Below are positions 9,069 through 17,174 of a stretch of 64,000 nt of DNA, one piece after another. Numbering within the stretch: position 1 is the stretch's first letter; the number at the start of each line of letters is the position of its first letter. This DNA is from Streptomyces sp. NBRC 109706. GTDB lineage: Bacteria; Actinomycetota; Actinomycetes; Streptomycetales; Streptomycetaceae. The position numbers and the translations under genes are program-made. The notes under the pieces were generated by a model. It saw nothing but the letters and a program-made list of their open reading frames with translations. It had not been told where the DNA came from and did not search any database. The stretch is from positions 186,001 to 250,000 of the forward strand of contig NZ_BBOM01000006.1 of assembly GCF_000974485.1 (NCBI RefSeq). Reading direction: 5' to 3'.

Positions 9069-9234
9069 GTGTCACTCTCTGGGGTAACTCGTCGTGCAAC
9101 GGTGGGGGACGGGCAGTAATGCCCTGAAGTAGTAACCGTGGCACGGGAGTTGACCGCCAGCATCGGGGAATTCCCCCCAGATAGTTCCGCCCACCGGACC
9201 GCACGAGGAAGTTATGGCGGAGGTACCAACCCAT

Positions 9235-9474
9235 ATGGCTTTGAAGAAGACGACCGTCATGGTCGACGAGGTGGACCTCGCGCTGATCAAGGAGGCCGCC
9301 GCGCGGGAAGGTCGCCCGGAGTCGGAGTACTTCCGGGAGGCGTTCCACCTGGCGGCTCTGCGCACCCGGCGCTGGGACGAGGATTGGGAGATCCCCCGCC
9401 TGGACTTCGGCGGTCCGGTCACCGCGGAGGAGATCGACCAGGCCGTGTCGGACGGCATGGCGGACTCGGAGTGA
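9235..9474 (+). CDS. Ribbon-helix-helix antitoxin-like protein
   Basis: 79 aa from ATG 9235. The start MALKKTTVMVDEVDLALIKE is the typical beginning of an RHH DNA-binding antitoxin, and GGAGGT lies 12 bases upstream; an ATG at 9214 would add seven residues behind a poorly spaced GAGGAAG. The RHH half would bind its own promoter and the C-terminal part (RTRRWDEDW onward) would wrap the toxin. Its TGA overlaps the GTG of the PIN gene, the standard coupling of VapBC-type pairs. The adjacent toxin looks damaged, so the pair may be non-functional or this protein may survive as a solitary regulator. Confidence 0.7.
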   Translation: MALKKTTVMVDEVDLALIKEAAAREGRPESEYFREAFHLAALRTRRWDEDWEIPRLDFGGPVTAEEIDQAVSDGMADSE

Positions 9475-9830
9475 TCGGCATCGGCGACACCTCAGGACTG
9501 GTCGCCGCCCTCAACGCCTCGAACCCCGAGCACATCACCACCCGCAACATCGATCGGCGGGCCGCGCACGCGGTGAACGACTGGCTGTTGGTACAGGAAC
9601 GCACCGGCCGCGTCGCCGTCCCCGAGCTGTCCGCCGATACCCTGCGCATGGCCCGCCGGGTTCAGAACCGCTATGCGGCGCTACGACTCGACCTCACCGA
9701 CGCGGTCAATGTCATCCTGGCCGAGTCCTATGACACCGAGATCGTCCTGACGCTCGACCGCCGGGATTTCCGAGCTCTCACGCCCCTCACCGGCCATCAT
9801 GCCTTCCGCCTGCTGCCCGATGACCTCTAG
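9471..9830 (+). CDS. PIN-domain toxin (VapC-like), internally shortened and probably inactive
   Basis: 119 aa, GTG overlapping the antitoxin stop. VapC toxins are Mg-dependent ribonucleases using four acidic residues. Visible here are Asp6 (VIGIGDTSG), Asp77 (LDLTDAVN) and Asp96 (LTLDRRDF). The stretch that normally carries the second acidic residue (the 'SPLVLAELD' helix, about 25-30 residues) is absent: the sequence jumps from NASNPEH to a later helix, ITTRNIDRRAAHAVNDW. Family length is usually 130-140 aa. Seen: the gap and three of four acids. Inference: an in-frame deletion inactivated the toxin. Alternatively it is a divergent PIN subfamily. Confidence 0.65.
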   Translation: MIGIGDTSGLVAALNASNPEHITTRNIDRRAAHAVNDWLLVQERTGRVAVPELSADTLRMARRVQNRYAALRLDLTDAVNVILAESYDTEIVLTLDRRDFRALTPLTGHHAFRLLPDDL

Positions 9831-9859
9831 CCGACGCGCCGAAGCCGTCCTCCGCCGGA

Positions 9860-10519
9860 TCAGTAGCGCTTGACGGCGCGGAGGACCGGGGTGCCGGCCT
9901 GTTCGAGTGTGGTGAGCAGGGGCTTGTTGTCGGTGGCGCGGATCTCCGTCCAGGTGCCGTCGGTGGCCAGCACATCGATGCCCGGCAGACCGAACAGGCC
10001 CTTGGGCGGCAGCTCCTCGACCACATAGATGTCGGCGAACGGCACTCCCCACGCCGGCCCCTGGGGGGTGATCAGCCGCAACCAGCGGTCGCCATAGCTG
10101 ATCTGGCCGCCCGTCTCCCCGACATATCCCGGCAGCGCCTGGGTGTAGCTCTGCGCCGCGGGCCCCGTCCCCGCCGCGATCCGGCGCCTGACCCGCCCCG
10201 CCCTGATCGACTGTGGCAGCAGGATCGGCAGCGCGAAGATCACCACCCAGCAGCCCAACCCGATCAACGGCCCCACCACAAACGGGACATCGGCCTCGTC
10301 GCTGTTGGCCACGCTGACCCCGATCGCGATCCCCAGGGCCAGGAACACCCCGAGCGTCAGCCCGATCGCCATGCCGGCGCCGCCCCACCGGCGGAAGGTC
10401 ACCGGATGCTGCGCGACCCGCTCGATGCCGCACTCCTGGATATGGGCGATCGTGAGCTGTCGCCGCAGATCCGACGGGAACTCATGCCGTGGTGTATGGG
10501 GAAGTGGGCCTCGGGTCAC
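9860..10519 (-). CDS. Hypothetical membrane protein at end of WXG100 locus
   Basis: 219 aa. Two hydrophobic segments (about residues 48-70 and 81-103, GMAIGLTLGVFLALGIAIG and VVGPLIGLGCWVVIFALPIL) are followed by an Arg-rich loop and a soluble C-terminal domain with GLPGIDVLATDGTWTEIR near the end, somewhat reminiscent of a PH-like domain. It is the last of four co-oriented genes of the type VII secretion-like cluster, 40 bases downstream of the preceding gene. No specific function recognised. Confidence 0.6.
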   Translation of the reverse strand: MTRGPLPHTPRHEFPSDLRRQLTIAHIQECGIERVAQHPVTFRRWGGAGMAIGLTLGVFLALGIAIGVSVANSDEADVPFVVGPLIGLGCWVVIFALPILLPQSIRAGRVRRRIAAGTGPAAQSYTQALPGYVGETGGQISYGDRWLRLITPQGPAWGVPFADIYVVEELPPKGLFGLPGIDVLATDGTWTEIRATDNKPLLTTLEQAGTPVLRAVKRY

Positions 10520-10559
10520 GGGTCCGCCTCTCTGGTCGGTAACGCGGAGGGCGCTCGGC

Positions 10560-11435
10560 TCACCCGGCGGCCGGCACCGGGCCGGCGCTTGGCACGGCGG
10601 CGTTCTCCTGGCCGGCCTCCTCCTCGCCGGTGATCAGCTTCGACTTGCCGGCGATCAACGCCACCATCATGGCGAGTTGCCGGTCCTGTTCGGGCTCCAG
10701 ACAGCTGCCGATCGCAATGATGCCGAACTCGGCGCCCGGCGCATAGGAGAGCGCGGCCGCCATGCCCGTTCTGCGTGGTTCGCCGTCGCTGCCCCGCGCG
10801 ATATCGCCGCCCGGCAACGTGATCGGCGGGCGGCCGATCAGGCCGAGACCAAGGCCCATCTCCGTCTGGTACTGCTCGACATGGGTGAGGTAGTCCAGCT
10901 CCGAGCTGCCGACCATCCGCTGCAGCAGCGCCGAGGTGTCCAACTCGGCGTTGGTGGGGGGAAGCTTCATCGCCGCCACCAGGATCTGCCAGAACGCGGC
11001 CTTCTCCCCGCCGTCCGCGGGCACGCTGATGATGCCGTGGGCCAGGAACCCGCCCGTCCACAGGCTGTCGCGCCAGAGCATCAGCCCGTCGACGATCTCC
11101 CGGTGGCCCTCCGCCGGCATATTGGGGTAGAGCCGCCCCATCAGCTGTTCGTACCGCCGCCGGGCGGCGTCCCGATTGTCGCCGTCCTCAAGGAAGTTGA
11201 GCCAGTCGGTCGGCAGATACAGCTGCGCCGGCGGCCCCGCACCGAAGATGTGCTCCTCCGGCGCCTGCCCCGCACCACCGGCACCGCCGGCAGCACCGTT
11301 CGCACCACCGGCAGCACCGTTCGGGGTGCCGACACCGCCGGTGGCGCCCGTGGGCTGGCTGGGGATCCTCGGATCCACGGGCCGTTCCGGCTTGGCCAGC
11401 TCTGCCGGTCCCCCGGCGCCGGTCGTCTCCATCAC
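10560..11435 (-). CDS. Hypothetical protein of WXG100/type VII-like locus
   Basis: 291 aa. The N-terminal 60 residues are a low-complexity Gly/Ala/Pro region (repeats such as NGAAGGA), followed by a globular domain starting near LYLPTDWLNFLEDGDNRDAARRRYEQL and ending in a charged, Ala-rich tail. No signal peptide or membrane segment. It lies between the WXG-domain protein and the membrane protein and is probably co-transcribed with them. It could play an EspG-like chaperone or cytosolic support role for secretion, but I do not see a diagnostic motif. MM at the start leaves two possible ATGs three bases apart. Confidence 0.6.
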   Translation of the reverse strand: MMETTGAGGPAELAKPERPVDPRIPSQPTGATGGVGTPNGAAGGANGAAGGAGGAGQAPEEHIFGAGPPAQLYLPTDWLNFLEDGDNRDAARRRYEQLMGRLYPNMPAEGHREIVDGLMLWRDSLWTGGFLAHGIISVPADGGEKAAFWQILVAAMKLPPTNAELDTSALLQRMVGSSELDYLTHVEQYQTEMGLGLGLIGRPPITLPGGDIARGSDGEPRRTGMAAALSYAPGAEFGIIAIGSCLEPEQDRQLAMMVALIAGKSKLITGEEEAGQENAAVPSAGPVPAAG

Positions 11436-11510
11436 CCAGTCCTCAGTTCCTGCTTGTCGGTTGGCGCTCGTCGCCGCTGCCGTTCCACGGCGGCTGTCAT
11501 TCGTTCCCGC

Positions 11511-12707
11511 TCAGTCCCGGCTCCGGACCGGCGAGGTGTTCCGCGACCAGCCGGTGAGCGTGCCGCCGAGGTCGAAGATGGTGCTCGCGTTGCCGAAGCC
11601 GTCCATGAACCTGGCCCCGCCGGCGTTGAAGTTGGTGGCCAGGGTGAGCCCCATCACGCCGGGCGCCGCGCTGGCGGCGCTGCCGTTGCGCATGGCGAAG
11701 CCGAACACGTCATCGACCGCGCCCATGCTCGTCAGCGCCTTCATTCCGGCGAACGAACCGACGCCGAACGCCAGGGCCGCCGTCGACAGCAGGAAGTTCG
11801 GGTCGGCGAGGGCCGCCGTGAAACTTCCCGTCTCGCCCACGGCGGCGCCGTAGTTGGCCACCACCGAGATGGCCCCCAGCGCCAGCGACACCACGCCGAG
11901 CACCTGCAGGCCGGGGATCAGCGACAGCAGACCGGTGATCGAGCTGAGCAGACCGGCGATGGCGCCGATCTTCGACAGGATCGGCGCCCACTCCGCGAGA
12001 ATGTCGATCAGCGCGGCGCCGAGATCGTCGAGCAGATCGACGAAGCCGTCCATGAGATCGCCGATCGCGTCCCCGAGCGAGGACCAGAACCCCGGCTCGT
12101 TGGGCGCCAGTTCCATGGCGTTCCGCAGCCGTCCGGCGATGTTCTGGCCGGCCGATTCGTAGTCCTCCGAGAGCCGGTGCGCCCGCTCCCTGAACTGCTG
12201 GAGCTGCGCCTCCGCCGCCCGGACGGAGTTCTGCCGCCGCTCCCGCTCGTCCTCGGTGCGCTCGGCGGCCTCCCGTTCGGCGTCCGTCTCCGGCTCCGGG
12301 TCGAAGATCCCGGGGCGCGGCGGCATTCCGTCCAGACCGGCCTGCGCGGACTCCAGCTCGGCCATCGCGGCCGCCGCGTCCCGCTCCAGGTTGTCGGCCC
12401 GCCGCTGGAAGTCGCCCATGTCGACCAGCCAGTCGATCATCGCCCGGTGCGCACCGCTGAACGACTGGTACGCCTCCTCCACCTTCGGGCGGAAGTCGTC
12501 GCGCAGCATCCGCCGGAACTCGCGGGCGGTGCGTCCGCGCCACTCGCCCTCGTCGGAACCGGACAGCACCGCGTTCACCTCGCCGAGCACCTCGGCGGTG
12601 TCGCCGAACTCCCCGGACACGGTGTCCATCGCGTTCTGGTCGCCGGGGCACGGTACGAATCCGAGCGCCGGGAAGTCGGATATGTGAGGTTCCCTCGGAA
12701 ACGTCAT
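11511..12707 (-). CDS. WXG-domain protein with hydrophobic centre, putative type VII secretion substrate
   Basis: 398 aa. The N-terminal helical hairpin carries a WXG motif (Trp56-Arg-Gly58 in EGEWRGRTAREF), then a long coiled-coil-like Glu/Arg/Ala region (about 100-190), a hydrophobic central block (about 225-320, including LLSSITGLLSLIPGLQVLGV) and a Gly/Ala-rich C-terminus without an obvious enzymatic toxin motif. This order matches long actinobacterial WXG/LXG-type substrates. It lies directly downstream of the small WXG100-like gene. Secretion through an ESX-like system encoded elsewhere is inferred; no EccC or EccD gene is in this window. Confidence 0.7.
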   Translation of the reverse strand: MTFPREPHISDFPALGFVPCPGDQNAMDTVSGEFGDTAEVLGEVNAVLSGSDEGEWRGRTAREFRRMLRDDFRPKVEEAYQSFSGAHRAMIDWLVDMGDFQRRADNLERDAAAAMAELESAQAGLDGMPPRPGIFDPEPETDAEREAAERTEDERERRQNSVRAAEAQLQQFRERAHRLSEDYESAGQNIAGRLRNAMELAPNEPGFWSSLGDAIGDLMDGFVDLLDDLGAALIDILAEWAPILSKIGAIAGLLSSITGLLSLIPGLQVLGVVSLALGAISVVANYGAAVGETGSFTAALADPNFLLSTAALAFGVGSFAGMKALTSMGAVDDVFGFAMRNGSAASAAPGVMGLTLATNFNAGGARFMDGFGNASTIFDLGGTLTGWSRNTSPVRSRD

Positions 12708-12754
12708 CTGCGTTGTCCCCCGTTACTGCTGTCGCTGCGGTCGCTGCCGTTGTT

Positions 12755-12802
12755 CGTGTGGCCGAATGGTCGTGTGGCCGTGTGGCCGTGTGGCCGTGTG
12801 GC
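12755..12802. repeat. Six-unit 8-base tandem repeat upstream of WXG-domain gene
   Basis: Four perfect CGTGTGGC units (12771-12802) preceded by one perfect and one diverged unit (12755-12770). The array sits in the 136-base gap between the small WXG100-like gene and the start of the 398-aa protein, about 50 bases before that start. The unit is not a multiple of three, so it is unlikely to be coding. Confidence 0.85.
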
Positions 12803-12843
12803 CGAAACGCCGACGCCGTCCCGGTGGGACGGCGGCGGGGTCG

Positions 12844-13164
12844 TCAGGATCCCGAGTTGGCGTCGTTGAGCGCCTGCGCCAGGCTGAGGTCCAGATCGTC
12901 GAATTCCTGCTCGATCCGAGTCAGGGTGTCCGCCGCCCCCCGGGCGAACTCGCCGATCTGGCCGATGCCGTAGCTCCACTCGTCGCCGAAGTCGCCGAGC
13001 CGGTCGGACAGCGCCCGCACGCCGGCCGAGGCGGTGCCGACGGATTCGATCGCCTCCGCCGGGTCATCTAGGATGTCGGTGATGTGGGTCAGGTTGCTTC
13101 GGACCCGGGAGAGCACTTCACCGTCTATGTAGAGGTCGCTGTCCCCGCTCATGTTTTCCCCCAT
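12844..13164 (-). CDS. WXG100-like small secreted helical protein
   Basis: 106 aa, length and helical-hairpin pattern of the ESAT-6/WXG100 superfamily. The turn region contains FGDEWSYGIGQ (W-x-x-G rather than strict W-x-G). There is no signal peptide, as expected for type VII substrates. It is the first gene of a minus-strand cluster of four. WXG100 proteins usually dimerise and are exported as folded pairs; the longer WXG-domain protein downstream is the likely partner. The ATG at 13164 gives MGENMSGDSD, and a second ATG four codons later is also possible. Confidence 0.7.
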   Translation of the reverse strand: MGENMSGDSDLYIDGEVLSRVRSNLTHITDILDDPAEAIESVGTASAGVRALSDRLGDFGDEWSYGIGQIGEFARGAADTLTRIEQEFDDLDLSLAQALNDANSGS

Positions 13165-13412
13165 CGGGTCATCGCCATCGCCCTGGCCGGCCGTCGCCCT
13201 GGCTACCGAACGAGCAACAGTTTAGCCAGCCTTGTGTCCCCGTCTCGGCCCCGGTTCTGTCACCGTTCGGCACGAATACGGAACACGTCGGCACGGTCAC
13301 GCAACCGGCCGGCACGTTCGGGGAGCACCCCCACCCGACCACCCGCCGCACCCGGCGCCGAAGATCGTTTATCTCTCATCATGGACGATTTGTCTCGCAT
13401 TTCGGGCAAAGG

Positions 13413-13441
13413 TTTGCTTGACCGCCGCCGTCGGCTAGCTT
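13413..13441 (+). promoter_or_regulatory. Probable promoter of the riboswitch operon
   Basis: TAGCTT at 13436-13441 is a plausible -10 hexamer with a weak TTTGCT at 13413-13418, 17 bases apart. Transcription would begin near 13448, just at the first riboswitch stem. Confidence 0.4.
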
Positions 13442-13448
13442 GATCCGC

Positions 13449-13531
13449 AGGTCAAGAGTGCCAGCGCCAAGTCCCGGCTAGCTGGCCGGCAACCCTCCGG
13501 CACGGTGGGGTGCCCCCGGGACGACGACCCG
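13449..13531 (+). promoter_or_regulatory. SAM-IV-type S-adenosylmethionine riboswitch
   Basis: The stretch carries the landmark order of actinobacterial SAM-IV (SAM-I-related) aptamers: closing stem GGTC (13450) with GACGACC (to about 13529), GCCAGC pairing with GCTGGC, the core CCGGCAACCCTCC, then GGTGGGGTGCCCCCGGG forming the next stem and pseudoknot partner. It lies 5' of the CMD/ABC importer operon in the correct orientation. In this class SAM binding normally lowers expression of sulfur or methionine genes. I recognise it by similarity to remembered Streptomyces SAM-IV sequences; a covariance-model scan would settle class and boundaries. Confidence 0.8.
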
Positions 13532-13656
13532 GCCGCGGCGACGCGGCAAGCGTGCTCCTCGTGAGAACCCGTCCCGGTCCCCCGGTGCCTTCCGCACGTT
13601 TGCCTCCCCGCCTCGGTCGCCAGCGACAGAGCGAACCAGCACGACGAGGCGGAACC

Positions 13657-14832
13657 ATGAGCAGCACTCCCGACATCGCGCCCGGCGCCGACACCATAGG
13701 CCGGCTGGCCGGTCTTGCCGAGCCGATCGCGTCGGCGCGCGCCGGCAAGCCGCTGGTGATCCAGCGGGCCGAGGAGGCGGGCACCGCGCTGTTCGACGGG
13801 CCGGCGCCGGTGGCCGCCCCGGTGCGCCGGGGCCTGGCCGCGCTGGCCGCCCGCTGGCACGGCGTCGACGAACTCGTCGACCACCACGCCGCTTCGGGCG
13901 CCGACCCGACGCTCCGGCGCGACGAACTCCCCGACGATCCCGCGCTGCGCGCCGCCGTGGCCCATGTCGATCTGATCACCGTCTCCCCGGCGTTGGCCGG
14001 CCGGGCGGATCTGAACCTGCTGGTCAAGGCCGGCTGGTCGACCGACGCCATCGTGACCATCTCCCAGACGGCCGCGTTCACCGCCTTCCAGGCCCGCGCC
14101 ATCCAGGGCCTGCGGCTGCTCCAGGGCCAGGCGCCGGCCGCCGCCGCCTCGCCGGCGCGGCACACGCCGGGGCGCGGCCGCCGCAAGAGCGCGGCGCCGA
14201 CCGCGTCCAACGGGCGGCCGAGGCCCGTCGAGTACACCCGGGAGCTGCTGTCCTGGACGGCGTGGGTGCCGCCGGTGCCGACGGACGAACTCACCGCCGA
14301 GCAGGAGGCGGCGTTCCAGGGCAAGACCAACGGCGAGTACTTCCGGCTGCTCTCCCGGCTGCCCGGGGTGCTGGCCGCCCGCACCGCGCTGGACGCCGCG
14401 ATCTTCGCCACCCGGGAGGGCCTGCCGCGCGCCGAACGTGAACTCGCGGCCGCCGCCACCAGCAAGGTCACCGACTGTGTCTACTGCGCCTCGGTGCATG
14501 CCCGGAAGTCCGCCCAGCTGGCCAAGCGGCCGGCGGATGTCGACCGGCTGCTCTCGGTCGCGCTGGAACGGGACGCCGACTGGCTGCCGAAGGACACCGC
14601 CCCGCTGGGCGCGGGCCAGGACTCCCGCTGGTCCGCGATCGTCGAGTTCGCCGGCGCCCTGGCCACCACCCCGGTCTCCGCCACCACCGCCCAGGTGGAG
14701 CGGCTGCGCGCCGAGGGACTGACCGACGCCGAGTTGACCGATCTGGTGGCGGCCACCGCGTTCTTCGCCTGGGCGAACCGGCTGATGCTCAGCCTCGGCG
14801 ACCCCTACTGGCCGGCCCCGGCCCCCGCCTGA
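13657..14832 (+). CDS. Fused CMD-domain/alkylhydroperoxidase-domain protein (Avi_7170 + Avi_7169 type)
   Basis: 391 aa in two AhpD-like halves joined by a basic Pro/Arg-rich linker at about 160-190. The first half (residues 1-155) resembles the CMD Avi_7170 family and lacks the active cysteines. The second half has the peroxidase-type CxxCxxxH motif: Cys274, Cys277, His281 in DCVYCASVH. AhpD-like proteins reduce peroxides or organic hydroperoxides, or decarboxylate, as helical trimers. First gene behind the SAM-IV-like riboswitch; an ABC importer follows within 100 bases. The two families are often separate neighbouring genes, so the fusion is notable. Substrate unknown, possibly a sulfur-containing compound (inference from the riboswitch). 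Confidence 0.8.
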   Translation: MSSTPDIAPGADTIGRLAGLAEPIASARAGKPLVIQRAEEAGTALFDGPAPVAAPVRRGLAALAARWHGVDELVDHHAASGADPTLRRDELPDDPALRAAVAHVDLITVSPALAGRADLNLLVKAGWSTDAIVTISQTAAFTAFQARAIQGLRLLQGQAPAAAASPARHTPGRGRRKSAAPTASNGRPRPVEYTRELLSWTAWVPPVPTDELTAEQEAAFQGKTNGEYFRLLSRLPGVLAARTALDAAIFATREGLPRAERELAAAATSKVTDCVYCASVHARKSAQLAKRPADVDRLLSVALERDADWLPKDTAPLGAGQDSRWSAIVEFAGALATTPVSATTAQVERLRAEGLTDAELTDLVAATAFFAWANRLMLSLGDPYWPAPAPA

Positions 14833-14927
14833 GCGGAACCCGCCGGCCGATCCCCGTGATCCGTCCGCGCCCCCGCATCCACAACCACCCGTCCGCACCA
14901 CCCCGCACCACCCCGAACGGAACCGCC

Positions 14928-16034
14928 ATGAAGAAGCTCGGACAGCGCTCCCTCCGCGCCGCCACCACCGCCGTCGTGCTCACCGCCGTCGTGCTCACCG
15001 CCGCCGCCTGCGGCAATGTCACCGAGGAGTCCCCGACGTCCGAAGGGAGTTCGGACGAGAACGCGGCCGGCGACGGTTCGTTCACCGTGGTCGACGATGT
15101 CGGCCGCACCGTGGAGCTCGACGGGCCGGTCGAGCGCGCGATCATCCTGAACAGCTATGGCAACGAGTTCGCCCAGGCCATCGGCGCCGGCGACCGGATC
15201 GTGGGCTTCGACCGGGTCTCCGCCTCCCGGCTGCCCTATCTGGAGATAGCCGACGACGAGATCGTCAGCGAGGACCTGCAGGAGATCAACTACGAGTCGG
15301 TCGTCCAGCTCGACCCCGACGTCTTCATCCTGCCCCGCAACGGGGCCTGGCAGGAGGCCGGCGAGCAGCTGGAGAGCTTCGGCATCCCCGTGGTGGTGGC
15401 CACCGCCTGGGACTTCGACGTGTTCCACGAGACGGTCGAGCTGCTGGGCGAGGTCTTCGACGAGGAGGAGGGGGCACGGCGCGTCTCCGGCTTCTATGAC
15501 GAGATCTTCGGGCTGATCACCGACCGGGTCGCCGACACCGAGCCGGTCCGCGTCTACTGGGAGACGGAGCAGCCCTACCTCACGGGGCTGCCGGGCTCCG
15601 GGTTCGACCAGATCATCGTGGCCGCCGGCGGCGAGAACATCTACGGCGATCTGGACACCGGCGGCGACGAGCAGGCCGAGACCACGGTGGACCCGGTCTC
15701 GATCCTGGAGCGCGACCCCGAGGTGGTGGTCCACGAGTTCGGTCCTTCCGCCGAACCCACCGGACAGGACCGGTTCGACACCCTGAGCGACGAGCTGACC
15801 TCACGGGCCGGCTGGGACAACCTCTCCGCCGTCGCCGACGACCGTGTCTTCGTCACCAACGGCTGGGCCACCAGCGGCCTCTCCAAGGCCATCGGGGCGC
15901 TCTACCTGGCGAGTTGGCTGCACCCCGACGCGTTCTCCGACATCGATCCGGGCGACTATCTGCGGCGCTGGGCCGAGGAGTTCCAGGGGGCGGACTTCCC
16001 GGGCGACGACGCGTATGTCCAGAGGGTGGGCTGA
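14928..16034 (+). CDS. ABC importer substrate-binding lipoprotein (FecB/BtuF type)
   Basis: 368 aa. The signal peptide ends in lipobox LTAAAC with lipidated Cys28. The mature protein shows the two-lobed class III binding fold of siderophore/B12 binders: an N-terminal DVGRTVELDGPVERAII stretch, EINYESVVQLDPDVFI and a C-terminal DRVFVTNGWATSGLSKAIGALYLA stretch. It is anchored on the outer face of the membrane and delivers a chelate to the permease encoded next. The linker after the lipidation site is Glu/Ser-rich. Residues contacting a metal chelate cannot be assigned by eye. Control by a SAM riboswitch is unusual for this family. Confidence 0.88.
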   Translation: MKKLGQRSLRAATTAVVLTAVVLTAAACGNVTEESPTSEGSSDENAAGDGSFTVVDDVGRTVELDGPVERAIILNSYGNEFAQAIGAGDRIVGFDRVSASRLPYLEIADDEIVSEDLQEINYESVVQLDPDVFILPRNGAWQEAGEQLESFGIPVVVATAWDFDVFHETVELLGEVFDEEEGARRVSGFYDEIFGLITDRVADTEPVRVYWETEQPYLTGLPGSGFDQIIVAAGGENIYGDLDTGGDEQAETTVDPVSILERDPEVVVHEFGPSAEPTGQDRFDTLSDELTSRAGWDNLSAVADDRVFVTNGWATSGLSKAIGALYLASWLHPDAFSDIDPGDYLRRWAEEFQGADFPGDDAYVQRVG

Positions 16035-16040
16035 CCCGCT

Positions 16041-17174
16041 ATGAAGCTGTCCCCCGGCGGCCCCGCGACCGCCACCCTCCCCTCTTCTCCCTCCTTGACG
16101 CCGACGGAGGACCGGAGCCCAGGTGACCGTTCGTCCCGGCGCGCCGCGTGGTGGCGCGGCCGGCCGGCGGTGCTGTGGGCGGGCACGGTGCTGTCCGTCC
16201 TGGTCACCGGCTGGTGCGTGACGGCCGGGACCAGCGACGCCGGTCTCCTGGACGTCTGGCGCGCGGTCCGACTCCGGGTCTTCGGCGGCGTGTTGCCGGC
16301 GGACTTCGCCCAGACGTACTCGGTGATCATCAACCTGCGGCTGCCGCGCGTGCTGCTGGCCTTCGTGGCCGGCGCGGCCCTCTCGCTGGCCGGTGTGGTG
16401 ATGCAGGGGCTGCTGCGCAATCCGCTGGTCAGCCCGTTCACCCTCGGCGTCTCGCCGGCCGCCGCGTTCGGTGCCGCGCTGGCGATCCTGCTCACCGGCG
16501 GCGCGGCCGGCTCCGGCTCCTGGCTGGTCATCGGCAGCGCGCTGGGCACCGCGCTGGCGGTCTCCGCACTGGTCCTGGGGCTGGCGTCGGCCAAGGCCAT
16601 GTCCGCCGCGACCCTGCTCCTGCTGGGCATCGCGCTCACCCAGCTCTTCGAGGCGATGACCGCCGCGCTGCAGTTCGTGGCCGACGAGAACACCCTGCAG
16701 GCGATCGTCCGTTGGACCTTCGGCTCGGTGAACAACGCCGACTGGAACGATGTGACGGTGGTGGGCACCTGCACGGTGCTGGTGCTGCCGCTGCTGCTCT
16801 GGTTCAGCCGCGATCTCAACGCCATCGCGTTCGCCGGCGACGACGCGGCCAAGAGCCTGGGCGTCAATGTCACCGCCGTGCGGGTGGGGCTGATCGTGGT
16901 GTCGGTGGTGCTGGCCGCGCTGGTGGTGTCGTTCTGCGGGGTAATCGGCTTTGTCGGCCTGGTGGGCCCGCATATCGCGCGGCTGGCCATCGGCGCCGAC
17001 CACCGCTATCTGTTGCCGTTCTCGTTCCTGACCGGTGGACTGCTGTTGGTGATCGCGGACACCGTGGGGCGCACCGTGCTGGCGCCCTCGGTGATCCCGG
17101 TCGGGATCGTCGTCGCGTTCATCGGCGCCCCGGTCTTCATCAACCTCATCCTGACCAGGAGGGCCGCCCAGTGA
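16041..17174 (+). CDS. ABC importer permease (FecCD/BtuC type)
   Basis: 377 aa with a hydrophilic N-terminal extension of about 40 residues and then the usual 9-10 transmembrane helices. Signatures include LRLPRVLLAFVAGAALSLAG (entry helix motif), GLLRNPLVSPFTLGVSPAAAFG and the GVIGFVGLVGPHIAR segment that couples to the ATPase. FecCD permeases work as homodimers importing ferric siderophores, heme or cobalamin. It starts six bases after the binding-protein stop, and its TGA overlaps the ATPase GTG. Substrate undetermined. Confidence 0.9.
   Translation: MKLSPGGPATATLPSSPSLTPTEDRSPGDRSSRRAAWWRGRPAVLWAGTVLSVLVTGWCVTAGTSDAGLLDVWRAVRLRVFGGVLPADFAQTYSVIINLRLPRVLLAFVAGAALSLAGVVMQGLLRNPLVSPFTLGVSPAAAFGAALAILLTGGAAGSGSWLVIGSALGTALAVSALVLGLASAKAMSAATLLLLGIALTQLFEAMTAALQFVADENTLQAIVRWTFGSVNNADWNDVTVVGTCTVLVLPLLLWFSRDLNAIAFAGDDAAKSLGVNVTAVRVGLIVVSVVLAALVVSFCGVIGFVGLVGPHIARLAIGADHRYLLPFSFLTGGLLLVIADTVGRTVLAPSVIPVGIVVAFIGAPVFINLILTRRAAQ

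Larger units (their letters stand above)
13165..13656. other. Intergenic region with riboswitch leader
   Basis: A 492-base gap between the divergent WXG100-like and CMD/alkylhydroperoxidase genes. The 13165-13410 part holds no gene I can support and has an AT-richer patch near 13365-13400. From 13413 it contains a weak promoter and the SAM-IV-like riboswitch listed separately, followed by about 125 bases of C-rich leader. Confidence 0.7.

Noticed and set aside
12755..12802. CRISPR-like array
   Set aside because: The 8-base units are contiguous with no spacers; it is a simple tandem repeat.
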